From Chloroflexota bacterium (GTDB taxonomy: Bacteria > Chloroflexota > Ktedonobacteria > Ktedonobacterales > JACDGC01), in the NCBI GenBank assembly GCA_021812265.1, contig JAKAOI010000201.1:1-5237 (forward strand): a stretch of 5,237 nt of DNA. Reading direction: 5' to 3'. The notes below the pieces were generated by a model. That model saw nothing but the letters and a program-made list of their open reading frames with translations. It was not told the DNA's origin and did not search any database. The position numbers and the translations under genes were made by a program. Below, in pieces: positions 1 to 5,237 of this stretch (position 1 is the stretch's first letter; every line of letters begins with the position of its first letter).

Positions 1-16
1 GAATATGGTATATTTT

Positions 17-46
17 TATTGATGATAATATAAATTATCATCAATA
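17..46. repeat. Perfect 13-bp inverted repeat upstream of the TatA-like gene
   Basis: Arms 17-29 and 34-46 are exact reverse complements (TTTGATGATAAT-like, AT-rich) around the 4-base centre ATAA. The right arm is followed by TTTGTTT, a weak and interrupted T run, so in RNA this could be the terminator of a gene lying left of the window. It also lies about 30 bases before the start at 78, where it could be an operator or part of the 5' leader. The sequence alone does not decide between these roles. The repeat itself is certain; its function is not. Confidence 0.6.
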
Positions 47-77
47 TTTGTTTAATAATTATTATGAGGTAGAAATG

Positions 78-860
78 ATGATTGTTAATGATATTCCTCT
101 TGTAGCTGCAACACAAGTATTAATTCTCCTTTTGATAATTGCCCTCATTTTTGGCGCAAAACATTTGCCGGAATTGGGCAGATCAATGGGAAAATCAATT
201 AAAGAATTTAAAAGTGAAGACGCTGCTCCGCAAAGTCAGATAAAAGGTAATAAAATGACAATTAGTCAAAGATTGAAGCTCTTATTTGATCTTCCAATAT
301 TACTATATTTGGCAAGTATCATCATTGTTGGAATAAGTATATTATACCCTTGGGGTATATTGCAAATATCAACCTGTGTATTAATATTATTTTGTCAAAA
401 TAGTACAAAAATTTATAATCTTCCGCAAATCGTTCAAGCAGCTTCAGATCCAACAAGTCCACTTGCCGCATATACAAACGAACTTACTCAAACAGCATTT
501 CTGGTTTATTTCACCGGAATAGCGGGCTTTATTGGTATTTTTCATAGGACACTACAAAGATTAATGAAAATTTCGAAGACACGTAATGGATGCTATTCAT
601 TAATTTTAGGTGGCATCAATATATTTCTAATCATTGCCAATTTGATCAACCTCAATCTGTATACTCAACAAATAAGTTCTGGAACAAGCACCATCAGTCT
701 TCCTTCTGTAAATGGCTCAACAATATTCATTTGGGGTGCAGGTTGCTTGTTTTTAGCAGGCGTTGTTGAAGTAATTTTAAAAATAAGGGAGAAAAATGTA
801 TCTATATCTTCTCAGAGTGCGTCTGAACAGAGTAGCAACAGTGATGATATAAGCAAATAA
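78..860 (+). CDS. TatA/TatE-like domain fused to an unrecognised multi-pass membrane domain
   Basis: This encodes a predicted 260-residue inner-membrane protein. Residues 14-25 form the short hydrophobic helix typical of TatA, followed by F25-G26 and an amphipathic stretch with LPELGR (30-35) and GKSIKEFK (38-45). This is the TatA/TatE signature of the twin-arginine export pore. After a polar linker (46-65), four hydrophobic segments follow near 72-95, 139-155, 173-195 and 215-234, then a basic turn and a Ser/Gln-rich polar tail (240-260). I do not recognise that second part. TatA proteins are usually about 50-90 residues, so the length is abnormal and the gene reads as a fusion. The start at 78 is preferred because GAGGT (66-70) lies 7 bases upstream; ATG 75 or TTG 48 would add 1 or 10 residues. 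No tatC is visible nearby. The TatA call rests on motif recognition, and a working export role is inference. Base composition is clearly more AT-rich than fakA/degV. Confidence 0.8.
   Translation: MIVNDIPLVAATQVLILLLIIALIFGAKHLPELGRSMGKSIKEFKSEDAAPQSQIKGNKMTISQRLKLLFDLPILLYLASIIIVGISILYPWGILQISTCVLILFCQNSTKIYNLPQIVQAASDPTSPLAAYTNELTQTAFLVYFTGIAGFIGIFHRTLQRLMKISKTRNGCYSLILGGINIFLIIANLINLNLYTQQISSGTSTISLPSVNGSTIFIWGAGCLFLAGVVEVILKIREKNVSISSQSASEQSSNSDDISK
244..257 (+). promoter_or_regulatory. Possible internal ribosome binding site and in-frame ATG
   Basis: AAGG (244-247) sits 7 bases before an ATG at 255-257, in frame with the TatA-like gene (its residue 60). Initiation here would give a 201-residue protein with only the multi-pass domain, starting just after the polar TatA-like linker. 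The position at the domain border is suggestive, but a four-base AAGG in AT-rich DNA can occur by chance. Confidence 0.3.
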
Positions 861-862
861 AT

Positions 863-890
863 ATAAGATGAGTCACTTGACTTATCTTAT
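863..890 (+). terminator. Stem-loop just after the TatA-like gene, possible terminator
   Basis: Arms 863-874 and 879-890 pair over 12 positions (ATAAGATGAGTC against GACTTATCTTAT, with one G-U pair at 870/883) around the loop ACTT. The stem starts 2 bases after the TAA stop at 858-860, a typical place for a terminator or a 3'-end protecting structure. The downstream bases are TAGAGAAAG with no T run, so it does not match a standard intrinsic terminator. Transcription may continue into the next gene. Confidence 0.45.
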
Positions 891-939
891 TAGAGAAAGA
901 CATAAATACTTGATTGTATTAAATTTTCTTTCTTTCATC

Positions 940-959
940 TTTCTAAATAGAAATTTTTT
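940..959 (+). terminator. Weak short hairpin followed by six T
   Basis: TTTCT (940-944) pairs with AGAAA (949-953) around AAAT, directly followed by TTTTTT (954-959). The layout is that of an intrinsic terminator, but five mostly A-T pairs make a very weak stem and such patterns arise easily in AT-rich spacers. It is listed because it is the only hairpin-plus-T-run in the 861-1028 gap. Confidence 0.2.
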
Positions 960-1015
960 GTTATACGCGCAGTTTGCTCATTAAAAATACAAAAAATATC
1001 TATTATCTAATATAT

Positions 1016-1021
1016 AAGGAG
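1016..1021 (+). promoter_or_regulatory. Shine-Dalgarno AAGGAG for the 435-residue protein
   Basis: AAGGAG ends 7 bases before ATG 1029. This ideal spacing fixes the start and rules out the overlapping +2-frame reading at 974-1207 as the translated product. Confidence 0.8.
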
Positions 1022-1028
1022 CTTTATT

Positions 1029-2336
1029 ATGCCGATTATTTCATTCAAACCACAATGGGTTACCCAAGATATCGATATTCGCATGATATACACAAGTATA
1101 CCTTTCACCATGAAGCGCACACATGCGCATTTCGAAAACTATGTCAATGGATTTGCCTATCTATCACAAGTTGGATTACATTTATACATAATATCTTCTC
1201 AGTTTAGTAGAGGGAATTGGGATCGTTATACTTCACTCAATGACCGCGCTACAAATTTCCATATCCCTTTCTTTGATATTAAAGATGCAAAACAATGGCC
1301 TATTTACTTACCACTTGGCCCGGTTGAATATACTCCAATTTACGGCTATCAAAGCGGTGGTAGCAGTGGTATGGGAAAAATAGTAAGTGGTGTAAAACAT
1401 CTTTCGTCTTTTAAACAACGCCAATTATTTAGTGATTTGGTCATAGAAACATCACAGAAAGCGCCTCCGAATCCGGGCCTATCTAATATGCATCCTCTTT
1501 TACTGCGTATGAAATATTTTCAGCAGCATCAAGTTATCGGCGGGGCACTTCGTTTCGCAGATATGATTTTAAATCTCTCACTTTTACAACCTCAGTTACA
1601 AAGAGGACCTGGATTTTTTGAGCGTGGTAAATTCCGGTCTGCTGGTTGGGATCCTAATCAACCGTTTTATCCTATCGACTCAGCTACTATTACACAGGTT
1701 CGTCATGAACGCGCCTGGATGATGATTGATTCCAGACGCTATTCCGATATTATCCCGCCATCCTCTATATTTTCCTCGCTTTCAAAAGAGCAAGATCCTG
1801 ATCCGGTTGTCCAGTTGACTTACGCAATGGCAACTGTACTAAATGATGCAAAAAAACAGAAAACTCAGACGGCCTTATATCATTTTGCACAAGCAGAAGC
1901 TGGCGCTCCGGATGATTTGCGGGTTCGCGCTGGCGTTGCATGGCGTCTTGCGCTTCAAGGGCGTGCGCAACAAGCGATAGATATTGTTCAAAGTATCACA
2001 CCTGAAGCAGCAAAAGATCGAATTGCATTAATGATTCTTGCATATGCCTCAAAAGAAGTAGATCGGAATGATCTCATTATTAACTTGTGTATGCAAGCGT
2101 TACCGCTGATTCATGGATATTTTGGAGGAGCCGCAATCATAGATTTATTACTTGGCGCGGCCTTGGCGTCTTCACCTGCTACATTTATGAATATTTTTGA
2201 ACAGGTAACTTCAAGTTTACCACAACAGCGAGAACCATGGGAATTTATAATTGCATTTGGACATATTCTTAAGGATGAAAATTTAATACATCTCGCTGGA
2301 TCAAAGTTACTAGCCATGTTAAATGGCATTTCTTAA
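1029..2336 (+). CDS. Unrecognised 435-residue protein with C-terminal TPR-like helical repeats
   Basis: I do not recognise this protein's family. The start is well supported by AAGGAG at 7 bases. There is no signal peptide or clear membrane helix, so it is probably cytoplasmic. The N-terminal part (about 1-250) is rich in aromatic residues, Pro and Gly. It has a Gly/Ser-rich loop (GYQSGGSSGMG, 106-116), a PLGPVEY segment (95-101) and RGPGFFERGKF (192-202). From about residue 258 the sequence becomes paired amphipathic helices. Around 295-320 it reads like a TPR unit (helix, then ALQGRAQQAIDIVQ), and similar helix pairs continue to the C-terminus. TPR-type repeats usually bind other proteins, so an adaptor role is possible, but no function can be assigned. 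It is separated from the TatA-like gene by 168 bases on the same strand and is convergent with degV. I see no catalytic motif. Confidence 0.75.
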   Translation: MPIISFKPQWVTQDIDIRMIYTSIPFTMKRTHAHFENYVNGFAYLSQVGLHLYIISSQFSRGNWDRYTSLNDRATNFHIPFFDIKDAKQWPIYLPLGPVEYTPIYGYQSGGSSGMGKIVSGVKHLSSFKQRQLFSDLVIETSQKAPPNPGLSNMHPLLLRMKYFQQHQVIGGALRFADMILNLSLLQPQLQRGPGFFERGKFRSAGWDPNQPFYPIDSATITQVRHERAWMMIDSRRYSDIIPPSSIFSSLSKEQDPDPVVQLTYAMATVLNDAKKQKTQTALYHFAQAEAGAPDDLRVRAGVAWRLALQGRAQQAIDIVQSITPEAAKDRIALMILAYASKEVDRNDLIINLCMQALPLIHGYFGGAAIIDLLLGAALASSPATFMNIFEQVTSSLPQQREPWEFIIAFGHILKDENLIHLAGSKLLAMLNGIS

Positions 2337-2367
2337 GATTACATCATAATTGTAAACAGTGTTCAAT

Positions 2368-2404
2368 ATAGTCCACCCGATAATATCGATGCCGGATGGA
2401 CTAT
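2368..2404. terminator. Stem-loop between convergent genes, likely bidirectional terminator
   Basis: ATAGTCCACCCG (2368-2379) and CGGATGGACTAT (2393-2404) are complementary over 12 positions except one (C2376/A2396), with a 13-base loop. In the minus-strand RNA that position becomes a U-G pair, so the stem is continuous for degV transcripts. It lies 31 bases after the stop of the 435-residue gene and 26 bases beyond the degV stop. T runs on either side are weak (TGTGTTATAT rightwards, ATTGAAC leftwards), so termination may be inefficient or need a factor. Confidence 0.5.
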
Positions 2405-2430
2405 TGTGTTATATCGTGTCCTTGTTATAT

Positions 2431-3270
2431 TTAGTCGGTGGTTAAATATAACCCCGCCGCGTGCGGACCGGCGTATGTGCCCACTACTGCTCCCAATTGG
2501 AACGTTTCGATAGCCCCAGAAAATTGTTCTTTCGCGATTTTTCGAAAATCTTCTTCAGTTGCCACATCAGAAGACGCAATGCCAAGATAAGTAAACGGCT
2601 GTGCTGTCTTCACCATGTCGGCAACTTTCGCAAGCGCTTTCGCGCGGGTGCGAATTCGCTCTAGCGGCGTAACAATGCCGTCTTGAATAGTTAAAATCGG
2701 TTTAATTTGCAATAAAGACCCCAAAACCGCGCTGGCGTGGCCGATTCTGCCGCCTTTATCAAGATAATCAAGAGTATCAAGGATAAAAAAGAGTTTGCTG
2801 TTATCAAAAATGCGTTTCGATAAATGCGTCAGATCATCTATTGAAGCTCCTTGCGCCGCAGCCTGCGCAAGCGCCAAAGCCGGGTGCCCTAAACCAATGC
2901 TCACCGTGCGGCTGTCGATAACTTGAATTGGCACATGCGTTTCTTCGGTAATATTTCGCGCCGCCAATGACGCGGTGTTGTGCGTGCCGCTCAGCGCGCC
3001 GGATACATGGATAGACACAATACCGTCAGCGCCCTCATGAATCATTTGGCGATACGCCGTCTCAAACTGCGCTACATTCGGTGTCGAAGTTTTCGGAAGC
3101 TCTCGTTCCGTTGTCAGTCGGCGATAAAAAGTATCACCATCGATTTCCACACCATCTAGGTACGATTGAGACCCAAATGAAATATTGAGCGGCACAACAA
3201 TAATGTTGCGTTCCTTAGCTAAGTTTTGCGAAATATCCGATGTGCTATCTGTAACAATGCGTATAGTCAC
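2431..3270 (-). CDS. degV: DegV family fatty-acid-binding protein (FakB-type)
   Basis: FakB proteins hold a free fatty acid and present its carboxylate to the kinase FakA, then release acyl-phosphate for phospholipid synthesis. The 279-residue length is normal for the family. Visible motifs, in order, are DSTSD (8-12), LDGVEID (38-44), TSTPNVAQF (61-69, head-group loop), SGALSGTHNTA (90-100), DSRTVSIGLG (119-128), LDYLDKGGRIG (167-177, with the conserved Arg at 175), LLQIKPIL (186-193) and DG (197-198). The start is GTG at 3270, with AGGAGG (3284-3279) 8 bases upstream. It follows fakA by 20 bases and is surely co-transcribed. Near the C-terminus, where many homologues have H-x-GPG, this protein has Y266-A-GPH270, so the usual His appears replaced. 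Family membership is very secure; FakB partner function is inferred from the adjacent fakA, and lipid preference cannot be read from the sequence. Confidence 0.93.
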   Translation of the reverse strand: MTIRIVTDSTSDISQNLAKERNIIVVPLNISFGSQSYLDGVEIDGDTFYRRLTTERELPKTSTPNVAQFETAYRQMIHEGADGIVSIHVSGALSGTHNTASLAARNITEETHVPIQVIDSRTVSIGLGHPALALAQAAAQGASIDDLTHLSKRIFDNSKLFFILDTLDYLDKGGRIGHASAVLGSLLQIKPILTIQDGIVTPLERIRTRAKALAKVADMVKTAQPFTYLGIASSDVATEEDFRKIAKEQFSGAIETFQLGAVVGTYAGPHAAGLYLTTD

Positions 3271-3278
3271 ACACTGTT

Positions 3279-3284
3279 CCTCCT
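3279..3284 (-). promoter_or_regulatory. Shine-Dalgarno AGGAGG for degV (GTG start)
   Basis: A full consensus AGGAGG lies 8 bases before GTG 3270, inside the 20-base gap after the fakA stop. It decides the non-ATG start and indicates independent, efficient translation of the second gene of the pair. Confidence 0.8.
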
Positions 3285-3290
3285 ATTTTT

Positions 3291-5051
3291 TTATTCTGCT
3301 GCAATAATATACATGTAATATGGCTGCCCACCATAGACAATTTCAATTTCGATATCAGGAAACCAAGAGTTGATTTTTTGAGATACTTCTTCCGCCGTTT
3401 CCATTTGAATATCTTGGCCAAAATACAGTGTCAATACTTCACGCGCAGCTAGGTTCATGGCGTCTAAGGCGATATGCAGCGCTTCAGTAATATCTTGTCC
3501 TGAGAAAACCAGCTTATCATCAACTAAACTGATAATATCATTTTCTCGCACAGCAATAGTATGGAACTGCGCGTCGCGAACCGAGCGGGTAATTTCTGCA
3601 GTTACCACTTCGGAATAGGCGTCTTGCATTGTTTTTACATTACTGTCCAATTCACCATCAAATCGAAACGCCATCAGCGCAGCTACGCCTTGCGGCATAG
3701 TTTTAGTGGGAATAACGCGGATTTCTTTCGCAGTTAATTGTTGTACTTGCTGCGCGCTCATAATAACATTGCTGTTATTTGGCAGAATAATCACCTTTGA
3801 AGCGGTGACACTATTCACTGCGTCTAAAATTTCCTGAGTGCTGGGATTCATTGTTTGGCCGCCGGGAACAACCGCTGTAACTTTTAAGCTGTCAAAAACC
3901 CGTTCAAAACCTTCTCCGGATACAATAGCAATGGTAGCTATCTCACCGGTAGCAGCAAGATTGCTGAGTTTTCGGCTGGTTTGCCGGGTAACATCAGATT
4001 GAGGAATGGCGCCGGCAGAAGCTGTGCTGGTATCGGCTACACCGCGTTCGTTGGCGCTGTCCGCCGCATAGCGCAGACTTTGCGCCTGAAGATTTTCAAT
4101 ATTAATATCTTCAAGACTGCCTAAACTTACACCATAATCTAAAATTTTTCCCGGGGAAAGCGTGTGTGTATGCACTTTTAGTAATGTTTCATCTCCTGCA
4201 ACAACGGTAGAAACACCCCCCATTTCAATAATGGCGGCGCGAATGCCATCGACATCCAATTTTTCGCCGCGTAATAAAAACACCACTTCATAGCCAAATT
4301 CTTCATCAACCGAAACAGCTCCGCGGTGCGCTTCGGCAATCATATCATCTGCCAGCAGTTCTTTATTAGATGGCGCGGCGGGCGCCGATTCTCCGCGAGT
4401 ATAGCGCAGAAAACCTTCAAAAATAGTTGTCAGCCCTTGTCCGCCTGCGTCTACAACGCCTGCGTCTTTTAAAGTAGGCAACAGCTCCGGTGTATGCGCT
4501 ACCGTCTGCCGCGCACGTGAAACAACTTCCTGCATCAGCAGCGTAATATCCGCGCCATGATCGACAGCAGATTTAGCGGCTTCCGCGCTTTCGCGGATGA
4601 CCGTTAATATCGTGCCTTCAACCGGCTTTACCACTGCGCGATATGCGTTTTGCGCCGCCGTTTGCAACGCTAAAGAAAAATCTTCCGCGTTTATGGTAGA
4701 TTTCATTTCAATGCTGTTTGCAATGCCGCGCAATATTTGCGACAATATAACACCGGAGTTGCCGCGGGCGCCGCGAATAGCGCCTTCGGATAATTTTTTA
4801 GCGACTACCGAAACATTGGTGTCGGTTACTTCCGATACGGCTTTTGTCGCCGCGCGCATGGTTTCCGACATGTTTTTTCCGGTGTCACCATCCGGCACAG
4901 GGAATACATTTAATTTGTTTATCGCGTCACAGTGCAGTTCAAGCCACGCAGTTGCCGCAAGCATAGCCTTCCGGTAATCTTGGCCGTCAAACACGGTTAC
5001 ATGCGGTTGTTTTTTCTTACTTCGGAATCGTTGAAAAAATGGCATATTCAT
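3291..5051 (-). CDS. fakA: Fatty acid kinase FakA (DAK2/DhaL domain, YloV family)
   Basis: FakA transfers phosphate from ATP to a fatty acid bound by a FakB/DegV protein, feeding exogenous or recycled fatty acids into phospholipids; it is cytosolic. The DhaL-type kinase domain spans about 20-216. It shows NVFPVPDGDTGKNM (48-61; D54 and D56 are the expected Mg-ATP ligands), GARGNSGVILSQILRG (94-109) and DAGVVDAGGQGL (196-207). An Ala/Pro linker follows (222-230), then a middle domain with GYEVVFLL (253-260) and KVHTHTLSPG (292-301). The C-terminal domain (about 360-586) has VVPGGQTMNPSTQEIL, LPNNSNVIM, PTKTMPQG and the terminal YGGQPYYMYII signature. At 586 residues it is slightly long; the first 16 residues (FFQRFRSKKK) are an unusual basic extension. 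ATG 5051 is the start because an in-frame TAA sits at 5060-5058. The middle-domain Cys of characterised FakA is Glu255 here. Co-transcribed with degV. Confidence 0.94.
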   Translation of the reverse strand: MNMPFFQRFRSKKKQPHVTVFDGQDYRKAMLAATAWLELHCDAINKLNVFPVPDGDTGKNMSETMRAATKAVSEVTDTNVSVVAKKLSEGAIRGARGNSGVILSQILRGIANSIEMKSTINAEDFSLALQTAAQNAYRAVVKPVEGTILTVIRESAEAAKSAVDHGADITLLMQEVVSRARQTVAHTPELLPTLKDAGVVDAGGQGLTTIFEGFLRYTRGESAPAAPSNKELLADDMIAEAHRGAVSVDEEFGYEVVFLLRGEKLDVDGIRAAIIEMGGVSTVVAGDETLLKVHTHTLSPGKILDYGVSLGSLEDINIENLQAQSLRYAADSANERGVADTSTASAGAIPQSDVTRQTSRKLSNLAATGEIATIAIVSGEGFERVFDSLKVTAVVPGGQTMNPSTQEILDAVNSVTASKVIILPNNSNVIMSAQQVQQLTAKEIRVIPTKTMPQGVAALMAFRFDGELDSNVKTMQDAYSEVVTAEITRSVRDAQFHTIAVRENDIISLVDDKLVFSGQDITEALHIALDAMNLAAREVLTLYFGQDIQMETAEEVSQKINSWFPDIEIEIVYGGQPYYMYIIAAE

Positions 5052-5052
5052 T

Positions 5053-5067
5053 GAGGATTAAATCCTC
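5053..5067 (-). promoter_or_regulatory. Palindrome overlapping the fakA ribosome binding site
   Basis: GAGGATTTAATCCTC (minus strand) is a perfect palindrome with 7-base arms around one central base, ending 1 base before ATG 5051. In RNA it can form six pairs with loop UUA, burying GAGG against CCUC. The GAGG inside it is 12 bases from the ATG and the upstream GGAGG (5074-5070) is 18 bases away, both longer than usual. Folding would either hide the site or bring the upstream GGAGG closer to the start. A protein operator is the other option. Confidence 0.45.
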
Positions 5068-5112
5068 TTCCTCCCTTGCGCTGAAAGCGGTTTCCTGTTG
5101 ATAAAAATGATT

Positions 5113-5141
5113 GCAGCCGCTGCGCGCATGGATACCATGCG
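5113..5141. repeat. Two adjacent palindromes in the fakA leader
   Basis: GCAGC-C-GCTGC (5113-5123) is followed one base later by CGCATGG-ATA-CCATGCG (5125-5141), both perfect. The second can fold as a 7-bp hairpin with a 3-base loop; the first has too small a centre for a good hairpin and reads better as a DNA site. They lie 62-90 bases before the fakA start, downstream of the candidate promoter hexamers, where a repressor site or a structured leader would fit. I do not match them to a known operator. Confidence 0.4.
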
Positions 5142-5164
5142 TACAAGCAGATATTCTTACATGT

Positions 5165-5221
5165 ATTATATATTAGGTGGACGGATTCCGCGCACTATAA
5201 TATTAACAATTGGAGAGTCCA
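5165..5221 (-). promoter_or_regulatory. Candidate sigma-70-type promoter(s) for fakA-degV
   Basis: On the minus strand TGGACT (5221-5216) and TATAGT (5199-5194) are separated by 16 bases, matching 4 of 6 and 5 of 6 consensus positions. A perfect TATAAT lies further in at 5170-5165 but has no good -35 at 17 bases. Either would give a leader of roughly 105-140 bases before fakA. The prediction is from hexamers alone in an AT-rich stretch, so it is weak. Confidence 0.35.
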
Positions 5222-5237
5222 GCCCCATAGTTAGATC

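Noticed and set aside
974..1002. Possible promoter TTGCTC with TATCTA at 17 bases before the 435-residue gene
   Set aside because: The -10 matches only 3 of 6 consensus positions in a stretch where AT-rich hexamers are everywhere, so it cannot be supported.
974..1207. Open frame of 77 codons on the plus strand overlapping the start of the 435-residue gene
   Set aside because: It has no ribosome binding site, its composition is Tyr/His/Ile-rich nonsense, and it overlaps a better supported gene that has AAGGAG at ideal spacing.
2111..2329. Minus-strand open frame inside the 435-residue gene
   Set aside because: It is antisense to a well supported coding region, with no family motif and no ribosome binding site noted.
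2461..2664. Plus-strand open frame antisense to degV
   Set aside because: It is Arg/Cys-rich with no protein-like pattern; the opposite strand encodes a clear DegV protein.
4091..4114. GAAGAT...ATCTTC inverted repeat inside fakA
   Set aside because: Six-base arms with a long spacer in conserved coding sequence (the EDINIENLQ region); explained by codon content.
4597..4977. Plus-strand 126-codon open frame antisense to fakA
   Set aside because: It is the mirror of the highly conserved kinase domain; openness follows from the codon use of fakA.
5081..5095. GAAA-GCGG-TTTC mini-palindrome in the fakA leader
   Set aside because: Four-base arms are too short to distinguish from chance.

Overview
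The window holds four protein-coding genes in two convergent pairs. Two AT-rich genes of uncertain role read rightwards in the left half. A fatty-acid-kinase-type pair, fakA then a degV/fakB paralogue, reads leftwards in the right half. I see no RNA genes, insertion sequences, CRISPR arrays or phage genes. The bacterium uses strong Shine-Dalgarno sites (AGGAGG, AAGGAG). By hand count on sample lines, GC is about one third in the first gene and near one half in the fakA/degV pair. The wording of the FakA middle domain (GYEVVFLL in place of the Firmicutes-type GYCTEF, and LLKVHTHTLSPG) reminds me of Chloroflexota homologues. That assignment is from memory and tentative; a Firmicute or other phylum is not excluded.

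Left half: after a perfect 13-bp inverted repeat (17-46) comes a 260-residue membrane protein (78-860). Its first 45 residues are a recognisable TatA/TatE-type domain (short membrane helix, FG hinge, amphipathic LPELGR helix), followed in the same reading frame by a multi-pass hydrophobic region I do not recognise. An AT-rich gap with a 12-bp stem-loop leads to a 435-residue soluble protein (1029-2336). This protein has an unrecognised N-terminal region and a C-terminal helical-repeat (TPR-like) region.

Right half, minus strand: fakA (5051-3291) encodes an ATP-binding DhaL/DAK2-type kinase, and degV/fakB (3270-2431) starts 20 bases downstream, clearly as one transcription unit. In the characterised system FakB proteins bind a free fatty acid and present it to FakA, which makes acyl-phosphate for phospholipid synthesis. 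Two residues usually conserved in the family look substituted here: a Cys in the FakA middle domain and a His near the DegV C-terminus. The fakA leader (5052-5237) holds candidate promoter hexamers, two adjacent palindromes and a palindrome overlapping the ribosome binding site. A stem-loop sits between the convergent 3' ends (2368-2404).

The most unusual items are the TatA-polytopic fusion with a well-placed internal start site, and the palindrome-rich fakA leader. I do not see a multi-gene novel system.
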